The notes under the pieces were generated by a model. It did not search any database and had not been told where the DNA came from. It saw nothing but the letters and a program-made list of their open reading frames with translations. A stretch of 64,000 nt of DNA from Pseudomonadota bacterium (GTDB lineage Bacteria; Pseudomonadota; Gammaproteobacteria; Acidiferrobacterales; UBA6901): contig JAJYEK010000003.1 in NCBI GenBank assembly GCA_021785795.1, positions 32,864 to 96,863 on the forward strand, in the 5' to 3' direction. Position 1 is the stretch's first letter; every line of letters starts with the position of its first letter. The translations under genes were made by a program, and so were the position numbers. Shown in pieces: positions 34,818-43,800 of the stretch.

Positions 34818-37016
34818 CTATTGGAAGATGAACTGGCCCTGTTGGAGCGGGCTTTGCGTGGGCGTGCCCAGCTTGCCAAGACCGGTAAGCTGCAACTCGA
34901 ATACCACGGCATTGTCGGAGACTCCGGTAGCCAGAATCAGGTGCTGTTTGACGATGCGGAGAGCCCAGCAGCAGCTTCGGTACTGCAGTCCGAAATAGCT
35001 CTGTAGGGTACGATGGTCGAACTGGGAGTAGTTCCAGCGTGCCAGTCCGGTCCAGTGCGACGACAGCGGCCATTGGGCAGAAATGTCGCTCTGAAGTTCC
35101 TGTCCCCGGGAGTAGCGATAGCCGATGTTTACGATGCTGCTGGAGTTGGGGTGGTATTGAACGAGAAAATCGCCCTGCTGGTTAGTATTGCCGTGACTGT
35201 CCCACTGCAGTCCCGTGCGCAGGTACCAGTTTTGGCTCAGGCGTGCGCGAGCCACGGCGACGCTGTTGGCAGAAGCTGCTGCAGAGCTGGTGGCAAACGG
35301 CGGCGGCAGTACGATGAGTGGCTGGCGGATATTGATGATTCTGCCTATGCTGATCCGGAGGTGCTGGACTCCGGTGTCCGTCTGAAGAAATCTGCTGGTG
35401 AGTGCCAGAACAAAGCGGTCCGCGTCGCCGACGCGGTCCGCTCCGACAAAGCGGTTGGTCCGAAACAAGTTGTCGAAGCTGAAGTCGGGTGTGCCGGTAT
35501 CGAAAAGCGGCAAGGAATTCTGATTGCGGTAGGGAACGTACAGATAGAAAAGGCGTGGCTCCAAGGTCTGGGTGTAGGATGTATGGCCGATCGAGAGCTG
35601 TCGCTCGAATTCCAGGCCGGTATCGAGACTGTATGTCGGCAGGGTGCGCTGTGGCGTCGGGTCGGCCGGAGGTGCAACGCCATTCCCGCTCAGGTCATAT
35701 CCGGTATATCGCAATTCCACCTTTGGAATGAAATACGCGTAGGAATTGCGTAACGGCAGGCTAATGCCGGGGCGTATGTCCAGCCGTTGCCCCACGACGC
35801 TGTCACTGCGCTGAAAGTAGTCCCATTCACCCCGCATCTGGAGGTGCAGGGTATTGGGGGGGCTCGGTGATTCGGCTGAAACCCACAGTTGTGGCAATTG
35901 CTCGTAAGGCTGGTCAGCGGTAGGAATCGTTGGATCCAAATTCTGGTAACCGGAAAGGACACTGCCGAACTGCCAGATCGGGCCGCCGTAGGTCAGCTGC
36001 AGTTGGCGAGGCAGATACGTCTGTGTCGCATAGGTTGTGCCCTCATCCAGATCAGTGAAATATGCCTGGTCAGACACCCACCCGAGGTTGGCCGACGCGC
36101 TCCAGTACGGCGAAAGCGTTTGGTAATGGTTTAAGAATGCTCCCACCCGGTCGGTTCCGGTAGTCTGATCATGCGGGAGGTACTCAAACTGGGCGGTACC
36201 CGAGTAATTTGCCCCGAGGTAGCGGAAATCGTTCTGCAGCTGAAGGCCGCGCTTGCTCATGAACCGCGGAGTGACTGTCAAGTCGTAATTCGGCGCCAGG
36301 TTGAAATAGTATGGAGCCGCTACGAAGGTTCCTAGCGTAGTCGAGTTGCCGAAGCTGGGAGCCAAGAATCCGGACTTGCGCTTGTCTGTCAGCGGAAAGC
36401 TGAAATAAGGCACATACAGGATCGGCACGTGCATAAAACGCAGAGTGACATTATGCGCAGTGCCAATGCTCGTTTTCTTGTCGAGATTGAGGCTGGTGCC
36501 GCTCAACATCCAGTCCTCGTTGCCTGGTGGGCAGGTGGTGTAGCGCATGTCGTCCAGCTGCATCTGATCGTTGCCGGAAAGGTGGATGGCGCTGGCAGCG
36601 CCGCGGGCACCGTTTTGAGCGAGATGGAAGCGTGCAGCACTGGTATAGCCGGACTCCTTTGTGAGGCTGTAATTGAGGATCGGAGTGCTGATGATGTCGC
36701 CAGTGCTGCTTCTGAGGGTGATATGGCCTTCCGCGTGTACCTGGCTGTTACGCCGGTCGAAGGTGAGCCTGTCGGCGCCTATGCACAGGTTGCCGCGGCG
36801 GAGCCTGACATTACCGGTGAATGTGCTGGTCTTATTGAGCGTCGCGACTGCCTGGTCGGAATCGATATAGATCAGCGAGTTCGAGCCGGATTTCTGCCGA
36901 CCGGGTTGCGAACAGCCGGGGGCCGGAGCTGCGGTCTGTGCCCCGAAGAGCGGCCCAGCAGCCAATAAAGCCACGCACGCCATGCACCACTTCAGGGGGG
37001 TACGGGGCATCATCAG
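34818..37016 (-). CDS. lptD: LPS-assembly outer-membrane protein LptD
   Basis: Inserts lipopolysaccharide into the outer leaflet together with LptE. From ATG 37016 (MMPRTPLKWCMACVALLAAG) it is 732 residues, with a signal peptide. The OstA/LptA-like jellyroll (about residues 45-210) includes ATLNKTSTFTGNVRLRRGN, and a large C-terminal barrel begins near FMHVPILYVPYFSFPLTDKRKSGFLAP. Cysteines in the N-terminal region (CSQPG, TTCPPG) and a C-terminal pair (YRSCCWALRI) fit the family's inter-domain disulfides. Longer frames to 37175 overlap the divergent amgK and are rejected. A 133-bp spacer separates the two divergent genes. Confidence 0.94.
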   Translation of the reverse strand: MMMPRTPLKWCMACVALLAAGPLFGAQTAAPAPGCSQPGRQKSGSNSLIYIDSDQAVATLNKTSTFTGNVRLRRGNLCIGADRLTFDRRNSQVHAEGHITLRSSTGDIISTPILNYSLTKESGYTSAARFHLAQNGARGAASAIHLSGNDQMQLDDMRYTTCPPGNEDWMLSGTSLNLDKKTSIGTAHNVTLRFMHVPILYVPYFSFPLTDKRKSGFLAPSFGNSTTLGTFVAAPYYFNLAPNYDLTVTPRFMSKRGLQLQNDFRYLGANYSGTAQFEYLPHDQTTGTDRVGAFLNHYQTLSPYWSASANLGWVSDQAYFTDLDEGTTYATQTYLPRQLQLTYGGPIWQFGSVLSGYQNLDPTIPTADQPYEQLPQLWVSAESPSPPNTLHLQMRGEWDYFQRSDSVVGQRLDIRPGISLPLRNSYAYFIPKVELRYTGYDLSGNGVAPPADPTPQRTLPTYSLDTGLEFERQLSIGHTSYTQTLEPRLFYLYVPYRNQNSLPLFDTGTPDFSFDNLFRTNRFVGADRVGDADRFVLALTSRFLQTDTGVQHLRISIGRIINIRQPLIVLPPPFATSSAAASANSVAVARARLSQNWYLRTGLQWDSHGNTNQQGDFLVQYHPNSSSIVNIGYRYSRGQELQSDISAQWPLSSHWTGLARWNYSQFDHRTLQSYFGLQYRSCCWALRIVKQHLILATGVSDNAVVFELQLTGLGKLGTPTQSPLQQGQFIFQ

Positions 37017-37149
37017 GAGGTGATTTTTGAATCGGCATAAAATCGCATAGAATCGATGGCCCATCAAGCAGCGCGGCACCTTTATTATTTTCTGGCGGGC
37101 CCCGTTCCCGCGGATGTCGAGCGCAATTTCCGCCGTACACGGGTGAGGC

Positions 37150-38142
37150 TTGGACGACAGACTAGAAGTGCTCAAAGACTGGGTTGTTTCCGTACTGGGA
37201 CCCGTTGACTGCGATTTCCGTGCGGCGTCGGAAGATGCCAGTTTTCGGCGCTATTTCCGGGTCACGGTTGGCGCCGGCAGCTATATCGCCATGGATGCCC
37301 CGCCTGACAAGGAGGATCTGGGGCCATATATTGCCGTTGCGGCGCGCTTTCGCGCTCTCGGGCTGCACGTGCCGGAGGTCTTTCACCAGGACTTGGGCAG
37401 AGGTTTTCTTCTCCTGAGCGATCTAGGTGACCGCATGTATCTTCGGTACCTCAACGAACAGAACGTCGAACGCCTCTATGGAGACGCGCTCGGTGCGCTG
37501 GTCGTGCTACAGGCCGGAGAATTTACCGGCGACCCATTTCTGGCAGATTATGACTACGCGCTGCTGATCCGAGAGATGGAGCTGTTTCGCGAATGGTACC
37601 TGATCCGGCATCTCGGAGTAACGTTGAGCCCGAAGGAACATGCGGTGCTTGACCGGGCTTTCGAGCTGCTTGCTCGCTGTGCCCTGGACCAACCCCGGGT
37701 CTGGGTACATCGGGACTATCACTCCCGCAATTTGATGGTCACGGAGAGAAATAACCCTGGCATCCTCGATTTTCAGGATGCGGTGCGTGGACCCGCCACC
37801 TATGATCTGGTATCGCTGCTGCGCGACTGCTATGTCGCTTGGCCGAGGGCAAGGGTCGAGGACTGGGCATTGGGGTACCAGGTGCTTGCCCTGCAGTCGG
37901 GTCTCCCCGTGTGCGAGGACGAGTCCCTGTTTTTGCGTTGGTTTGATTGGATGGGCGCACAAAGACATCTGAAGGCGGCAGGAATCTTTGCGCGGCTGAA
38001 TCACCGCGACGGCAAAAATGGGTACCTCTCGGACATTCCGCGAACCCTGGGGTATGTGCTCGATGTTAGTGCGCGGTATCCGGAGTTGGATGCGCTACAT
38101 CAGCTGTTGCGGGGGCTGGGCCCACCCTCGGCAAGCACATGA
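37150..38142 (+). CDS. amgK: Anomeric sugar kinase AmgK (aminoglycoside phosphotransferase fold)
   Basis: Phosphorylates N-acetylmuramate (and GlcNAc) at the anomeric carbon in the cell-wall recycling shortcut to UDP-MurNAc. 330 residues starting at TTG 37150, with GGTGAGG just upstream. The APH fold shows the N-lobe DASFRRYFRV, the catalytic loop VWVHRDYHSRNLMV and the metal motif GILDFQDAVRGPATYDL. It overlaps murU by 4 bp (ATGA), the conserved amgK-murU pair of pseudomonads and relatives. Divergent from lptD. Confidence 0.9.
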   Translation: MDDRLEVLKDWVVSVLGPVDCDFRAASEDASFRRYFRVTVGAGSYIAMDAPPDKEDLGPYIAVAARFRALGLHVPEVFHQDLGRGFLLLSDLGDRMYLRYLNEQNVERLYGDALGALVVLQAGEFTGDPFLADYDYALLIREMELFREWYLIRHLGVTLSPKEHAVLDRAFELLARCALDQPRVWVHRDYHSRNLMVTERNNPGILDFQDAVRGPATYDLVSLLRDCYVAWPRARVEDWALGYQVLALQSGLPVCEDESLFLRWFDWMGAQRHLKAAGIFARLNHRDGKNGYLSDIPRTLGYVLDVSARYPELDALHQLLRGLGPPSAST

Positions 38143-38822
38143 AGGTCCTCATACTGGCAGCTGGTCGCGGCGAGCGCATGCGGCCACTTACTGATCATAC
38201 TCCAAAGCCGTTGCTGCGGGCCGGAGGAAAGAGCCTGGTCCGACATCTTATTGAGGCGCTGGTTCGGGCGGATCTACGCGATCTGGTTCTGAACCAAGCC
38301 TACCTGGGAGACCAGATCGTTGCCGATCTCGGTGATGGGCGGGCATTGGGCGCAAGAATCATCTATTCGCCCGAGCCGGAGGGCGCGCTTGAGACCGGCG
38401 GCGGAATTCTCCGGGCCCTGCCACTGTTGGGAGGCGACCCGTTCGTTGTTGTAAATGCGGACATCTGGACCGACTACCCCTTCGACCGGCTGCCGTGCCA
38501 TCTGGCAGGTCTCGCCCATTTGGTTCTCGTGGACAATCCCGTGCACCATCCAGCCGGAGATTTTATTTTGAGGCAGGGGCGGGTAATTGCACCGCCAGAT
38601 AGCGCTGCAGACGCCGCCGCGAGGCTTACGTTCAGCGGGATCGGTGTCTATCGTTCCGCGTTGTTCAAAGATTGCACACAGAGCCGCTTTCCTCTGGCCC
38701 CGGTGCTGCGTTCGGCGATCGGGCGGGGCGAGGTGACGGGGGAGCATTACGAAGGTCGGTGGCGAGACATCGGTACCCCCGAGCGCCTCGCCGAACTCGA
38801 CCGGGAGCTGAGCCGGTGCTGA
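38139..38822 (+). CDS. murU: N-acetylmuramate 1-phosphate uridylyltransferase
   Basis: Transfers UMP to MurNAc-1-phosphate, completing the recycling bypass that skips early peptidoglycan synthesis and thus the fosfomycin target. 227 residues with a nucleotidyltransferase fold: MKVLILAAGRGERMRPLTDHTPKPLL, the EGALETGGGILRALPLLG loop and the metal-binding VVNADIWTDYPF. The C-terminal RWRDIGTPERLAELD is conserved. Overlap with amgK indicates coupling. Confidence 0.9.
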   Translation: MKVLILAAGRGERMRPLTDHTPKPLLRAGGKSLVRHLIEALVRADLRDLVLNQAYLGDQIVADLGDGRALGARIIYSPEPEGALETGGGILRALPLLGGDPFVVVNADIWTDYPFDRLPCHLAGLAHLVLVDNPVHHPAGDFILRQGRVIAPPDSAADAAARLTFSGIGVYRSALFKDCTQSRFPLAPVLRSAIGRGEVTGEHYEGRWRDIGTPERLAELDRELSRC

Positions 38823-38846
38823 GGGTGAGTCCTGCCTCTTGAGAGG

Positions 38847-39299
38847 GTGAACGTGGTGAATATGGACCGTCACGAAATTGATGTCCTGATTGAATTTGAC
38901 CCGGAATGGGCCGCGCGCGTCAGAGAGCAATGGCTGCGTCTTATGGAAATCGCCGTCTGGGGGGATCTGAAGGGGCGCGTCCCCGGTTCGACCGGAAAGG
39001 TTCGACGGAGAGTGCTCGATTTGGGCGAAAAGTGGCGGTCGGTTTCTAACGACAGGACATGGATTCCGCAGGTGCGGGAGCGTGCCAAGAACTTTTTGGG
39101 TTCGGCCCTAAGCCTGCGCGACAGCCTTCTGTCGCTGGAGCGGGCCACCAAGGATCTTGATGGGGGGCGCGATCATTCGGAATTTATCCGGATTATGGCG
39201 GATCTGAGCTGGATGGCGGCTGGTCCCTTGTTGGAACGTGAAAACCGCCTGGCGGAAGCGCTGGAGCGACTGAACCGGGACAACGGAGAGGCTGACTAG
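38847..39299 (+). CDS. Hypothetical helical protein, about 150 residues
   Basis: Not recognised. A soluble, mostly helical and highly charged protein: EFDPEWAARVREQWLRLMEI, a basic middle (GKVRRRVLDLGEKWRSV) and a C-terminal helical part ENRLAEALERLNRDNGEAD. No signal peptide, Cys pairs or known motif. GAGAGG lies just before the GTG at 38847; ATG 38862 is the alternative start. It follows murU by 24 bp and may share its transcript, but its composition says nothing about cell-wall work. Codon use looks like its neighbours, so I consider it real. Confidence 0.6.
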   Translation: MNVVNMDRHEIDVLIEFDPEWAARVREQWLRLMEIAVWGDLKGRVPGSTGKVRRRVLDLGEKWRSVSNDRTWIPQVRERAKNFLGSALSLRDSLLSLERATKDLDGGRDHSEFIRIMADLSWMAAGPLLERENRLAEALERLNRDNGEAD

Positions 39300-39334
39300 C
39301 AGCGGAAGGCGGCGTCAGCTACCGCGGGGGCAGT

Positions 39335-39391
39335 AAAAAACCGGCAGCGCCGTGCTTGACTCAGGAACATCCGCAGCGGGGCTGCCGGTTT
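39335..39391 (-). terminator. Predicted terminator on minus strand, long loop
   Basis: Minus-strand arms AAACCGGCAGC (39391-39381) and GCTGCCGGTTT (39348-39338) form an 11-bp perfect stem around a 32-nt loop, followed by a run of T (39340-39335). It probably ends the transcript of the Lys/Ala microprotein. The loop is unusually long for a terminator. Confidence 0.65.
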
Positions 39392-39536
39392 GGTGCTGTC
39401 GAAGCAGGGTATTGGTTCGCCATGGACGTCTCCACTTCCCAGTTAGGTAAATCTCCATTTGCGAACCGTCCTAAACCTGCGGGTAGTCGCCGCAGTAGCC
39501 CGGGCGACTACCGGGGTCATCCTGCTGACCGATCAG

Positions 39537-39617
39537 CTACTTCTTCTTCTTGGCGGCCTTCTTCTTGGTGGCCTTCTTCGCAGCCTTTTTCTTCGCAGCT
39601 TTCTTCTTCGTTGCCAT
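39537..39617 (-). CDS. Lysine/alanine-rich microprotein, 26 residues
   Basis: ATG at 39617, stop TAG at 39537. The product is built only of Met, Ala, Thr and Lys: MATKKKAAKKKAAKKATKKK and a further AAKKKK. AAGGAGT sits 8 bases before the ATG, a near-perfect ribosome site. The repeats of K-K-x-A-A resemble the C-terminal tails of histone H1-like and HU-like bacterial proteins, so it could bind nucleic acid or acidic polymers. A 7-bp GGTAGTCGC/GCGACTACC hairpin (39483-39512) and the stronger terminator at 39335-39391 lie downstream. The function is unknown; the strong ribosome site and clean frame are the main support. Confidence 0.7.
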   Translation of the reverse strand: MATKKKAAKKKAAKKATKKKAAKKKK

Positions 39618-39697
39618 GATTTTACTCCTTCAGTTTGTGTGTGGTTAGGGGACTAACATGAAAAACGGGACCATCGGCCCCTTTGGTGCTGCTCTGC

Positions 39698-39725
39698 AAA
39701 AAAGAAAAGACAGCCCATGGCTGTC
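39698..39725 (-). terminator. Predicted rho-independent terminator on minus strand
   Basis: Minus-strand GACAGCC-ATG-GGCTGTC hairpin followed by TTTTCTTTTTT. It may end the nrdJa-nrdJb transcript, which stops coding about 390 bp upstream, or an unknown RNA in between. Confidence 0.7.
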
Positions 39726-40110
39726 TCTCTACAACTTCCGTCAGCGGGAAACATCTCAAATGAGGAATCGCACGGCACCGACAACCATCGGTTGCCGGAA
39801 GGGATCATTGTTTTTGGACGTCGCAATCGAGCCAATGTGTCCAGTAACCCCGTTTGTGTTACACCTGCGCATCGCTTGTTCCGGCTATTTCGTCCTGCAG
39901 AGAACCGTACACCATCTTCGTACCGTTTTGCAGCGACTAGTGAATGATGCGATCCGTTAAGTTCAGGTGTAGCACGATTTCACCACACGTCAAGCTCTAC
40001 TTTAATGAGCGTTTGCAAAAATTGCAAACACTTTTTGCTGACAAAAATTTCCGACGATGACGTGGTGAAGCGATTGAACACAAGACGAGGCGTCGATCGT
40101 TGTGCGCAAC
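39726..40110. other. Non-coding stretch between nrdJb and terminator
   Basis: No convincing gene in 385 bp. It is less GC-rich than its surroundings. A GTTTGC/GCAAAC hairpin lies at 40011-40029 with a CTTTTTG tract on its plus-strand side. The region could be the 3' untranslated part of the nrdJ transcript or hold a small RNA ending at 39698. Confidence 0.35.
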
Positions 40111-40791
40111 TCATCCGCATTTCGAGTCGCCACAATTCAGGCAGGTCATGCAACCGTCCATCTTGATCACCGCCTTGGTCGAGCATTTTGCGCAAAGCTG
40201 GGCTTCCGCGGGAAAGTCGCCGCTATCGCCGGCATCTGAGCCACCGCACCGCTCCTGATGGGTGGCACGTTTCTCAGCGATGAATTTCCGCCTCTCCTCG
40301 TCCGGTTCTTCAGCGCGGATCATGCCGATCATTTTCATGTGGCATTCGATGGCGTCCCCGATTTCGGCTACCAGAGACGGGGTGTACTTGCCCTTTTTGA
40401 AGTATCCGCCGCGGGGATCGAATACGCTGCGAAGCTCCTCGACCAGAAAAGTCGCGTCCCCCCCCTTGCGGAACACCGCCGAAATGATGCGAGTCAGGGC
40501 CACGATCCACTGGAAATGGTCCATGCTCTTCGAGTTTATGAAAATTTCGAAAGGACGCCGCTTCTCGTGAGGTGTGCCCGGGTTCAGGATAATGTCGTTG
40601 ATTGTGACATATAGGGCATGTTCGGTGAGGGGGGTTTTGATCTTGTAGGTGTTCCCCACCAGCGTTTCCGGGCGTTCAAGCTTCTCGTGCATATGAACGA
40701 CGTTGGAATCGCCGGCACCCCCTTTCTGTGCGCTCGCTTCCTCCTTTACAACCTCGTATCCCGTGATCTTCCTGTCGATCTTGATTGCCAT
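40111..40791 (-). CDS. nrdJb: Class II ribonucleotide reductase small partner NrdJb (TSCPD domain)
   Basis: 226-residue protein corresponding to the separated C-terminal part of B12-dependent ribonucleotide reductases, as in Pseudomonas NrdJb. The TSCPD-type domain (about residues 40-165) includes TYKIKTPLTEHALYVTINDI and RPFEIFINSKSMDHFQWIVALTRIISA. The C-terminus is a cysteine cluster CAKCSTKAVIKMDGC followed by CLNCGDSKCG, which in class II enzymes relays reducing equivalents to the active site or binds zinc. It lies 65 bp after nrdJa, same strand, and is needed with it. Confidence 0.88.
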   Translation of the reverse strand: MAIKIDRKITGYEVVKEEASAQKGGAGDSNVVHMHEKLERPETLVGNTYKIKTPLTEHALYVTINDIILNPGTPHEKRRPFEIFINSKSMDHFQWIVALTRIISAVFRKGGDATFLVEELRSVFDPRGGYFKKGKYTPSLVAEIGDAIECHMKMIGMIRAEEPDEERRKFIAEKRATHQERCGGSDAGDSGDFPAEAQLCAKCSTKAVIKMDGCMTCLNCGDSKCG

Positions 40792-40856
40792 GTCAGAATC
40801 TCCTTTGAAGCCCGGCGATCCGGCCCTGCAGCAGCCGGGGTTCGCCAGTCCGACGG

Positions 40857-43800
40857 TCAGAACTTCCCGTAGTAGCCCTCCTTAAGGGCGTCGTAGAGGT
40901 TCGCAGCCGTGTGGGTCTCGCCGTCATACTCGATCTCGTCATTACCCTTCGCCTCGATGACCTCCCCGTTCTCAAGCTGGAACCGGTAGATGGTTTTTTC
41001 CAGGTCCTTTTCCTTGACCAAAACCCCCTGGAAAGCCTGGGGATTGAAGCGGAAGGTGGTGCATCCCTTGAGACCCTGCTCGTAGGCGTACATGTAGATA
41101 TCCTTGAACTCCTCGTACGGAAAATCAGTAGGCACGTTGGCGGTCTTGGATATAGAGGAGTCCACCCATTTCTGGGCTGCAGCCTGCACATCTACGTGCT
41201 GCCGGGGGGCGATGGTCTCGGCGCTGACGAAGTAGTCCGGCAGTTTTGATTCCGCGTCCTGCGAGTTCGGATCAGCCTTCGGGTTTATCAGGGTGCGGTA
41301 GGCCAGCAGCTCATAGGAGTACACATCAATCTTTTCCTTGGTTTTGCGTCCTTCGCGGATGACGTTTCGGCTGTACTGATGGGCGAAAGACGGCTCGATG
41401 CCATTGCTTGCGTTGTTCGCCAAGGATAGCGAGATCGTACCGGTTGGCGCGATCGATGTATGATGGGTAAAGCGCACGCCGACTTCGGCAATGCGATCAG
41501 TAAGCGCTTTGCTGAATTTCTGCATGTAGCGGCTGTATTTCGCCAGAAGCACTTTCCCGGGTATTTTGTCTCCTATCTTGTACCCGTCGCGCTTCATTTC
41601 CGGACGCTTGTCCAGCATTTCCGCGGTGACGGTAAAGTCGTCAAGCAGAATGGGTGCGGGGCCCTTCTCTTCTGCAAGGGCCACTCCTGTTTCCCAGCCG
41701 ACTTCCGCCATTTCCCGCGCAACCCGCTCCGTAAATGCCAGGGAGTCAGGATCGCCGTACTTCATCCTAAGCATCGTCATGGCCGAACCCAGGCCCAGAA
41801 ACCCCATGCCATGACGGCGTTTACGGGTAATTTCCTCGCGCTGTTTTGCCAGCGGCAGGCCATTTATTTCCACGACGTTGTCTAGCATGCGCGTGAAGAT
41901 CATTATTACCCGGCGATAGCGATCCCAGTCGAAACGTGCCTCCGGAGTAAATGGGTTCTCCACAAACTTCGTCAGATTGACCGATCCCAGAAGGCATGAG
42001 CCGTAGGGCGGCAGCGGCTGTTCGCCGCAGTTATGGGCATGCAGGCCGTTGGCATCGAAGGCGTTGACGCCCGGTATCCGTACGTCATATACCTCATCGA
42101 CGCCATCGGGCGTTATTGCACGTACGCAGGCTGTAAAATGTCCGCCGTCCGGTCCGCTGCGGCGGCGTGAACATATTGTGTCGAGCTGTCGCAGCTTGTC
42201 GCAATCACCGAAACCGACGAGATCGCGGAATCGGGCAAGGTTGTGTCCGCTGATCAGAAGTTCATATTGTGCGCCAACTGTGTCCTGCGTCTGCGGGTCG
42301 CAGCCATCGGATGAATGCGCGCCATCTGCCTGCCGGTAACCGCGGATCGTGCTGGCAATTCCCAGACGCAGCAGCATGCGCTGCGCTGCTTCGATACGGC
42401 CGGATCCGGGCTGTACCAGACGTATGCACGCTCTCTTGGTGAGACCACTGTGCACGGATCCGTTGGCATCGAATAGACCACGCAGGAAGCCCCGGTAGAA
42501 GGCGCTGGAGGCGCGTTCGATGGCAGGGCTGATGCAATCGCTATCTCGGGGGGGCACGCCGAGTGCCACTGCCAGATCGTGCAGGGCGGAGAGTTCCAGC
42601 CGGTATTCGTCGCACCTTCCCGTATCGTGCCATCCGGCGTCTGCACCCTGAGGTAGAGCCTTGGCCGCCTGGAGCGCTTCGCGCATGATTGCCCTGACGC
42701 CGGCAGGTATTCTAGCCGTGCTTCCGTTCACCGCTATGGCGGCTGTTCGGATGCAGAGCACTGCCGTGTCATTGCCGAGCGTGCCATCGGCCATCAGTAA
42801 TCCGACAAGATAGCCCTGTTCGCGGGTGTGGTCGCCCTTCCATTCCGGATGCGCACGGTGATCGTTGAGCGCCACGCGGTCGCCAGGGCGCAGGTCGCCA
42901 GCTGCGCACCACTCGGTTTCCACGGCATCGCGGGAAAAACGGATCACACGCCGTAGGCGGTGATCTGAGGTAAGTCGCAGGCTGTATCCTTCGACAGTGC
43001 TCAGGCGCACCACTGGTTTAGTGGCAGTTAAGAAGAATCCCTCGGTGCCGCTGGCATGGTCTCCGCCATCCAGGCGGGCGATGAAACCGTGCCCGATCAG
43101 GTCACGTACCTGGCGCGGACCCACGTCCGTATGCACCCAAGTGTCGGCGGTAACACACGGGTTTGTGGCACGGATGTCCTCGCAGAACCAGTTGTTGTTC
43201 ATCTCGTTGATTCGGTCGATCAAGATGAAGCCCGGCTCGGCATAATCATAGGTCGACGTCATGATCAGGTCCCAAAGGCGGCGCGCTGGCAGGGTCTTGT
43301 AAACTTTGCATGCGACCTGACCCAGATCGTTGGTGATATAGCCCTGGGTCGACGGCCAGTGGCGCCAGACGATGCGCGTTGCGGGCTGGTCGTGTTCGAA
43401 CCGATTGGCCGGAAACGCCAGATCCCAGGTAGCATCATTCTTGACTGCCTGCATAAATTCGTCCGAGATGAGGCAAGACAGGTTGAACTGACGCAGGCGT
43501 CCATCTTCGCGTTTGGCACGGATAAAGGTTGCGATGTCGGGGTGCGAGATATCAAAGGTCCCCATCTGTGCGCCACGGCGCCCTCCGGCAGAGGAAACCG
43601 TGAAACACATGGCATTGAAGATGTCCATGAATGACAGTGGACCAGAAGTGTGGGCACCGGCGCCGTTAACGAATGCTCCCTTGGGACGCAGCGTGGAGAA
43701 TTCATAGCCGATTCCGCAGCCGGCCTTTAGCGTGAGTCCGGCTTCATGGACTGCACTCAAAATTCCATCCATCGAATCCTGTATGGTGCCGGAAACGGTG

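Noticed and set aside
39537..39620. Reading the CTT-repeat tract as a simple-sequence repeat or CRISPR
   Set aside because: It is an irregular Lys/Ala codon series with start, stop and ribosome site, not a unit-plus-spacer array.
39717..39947. 76-codon plus-strand frame in the nrdJ 3' region
   Set aside because: Starts inside a terminator hairpin, no ribosome site, low-complexity product.
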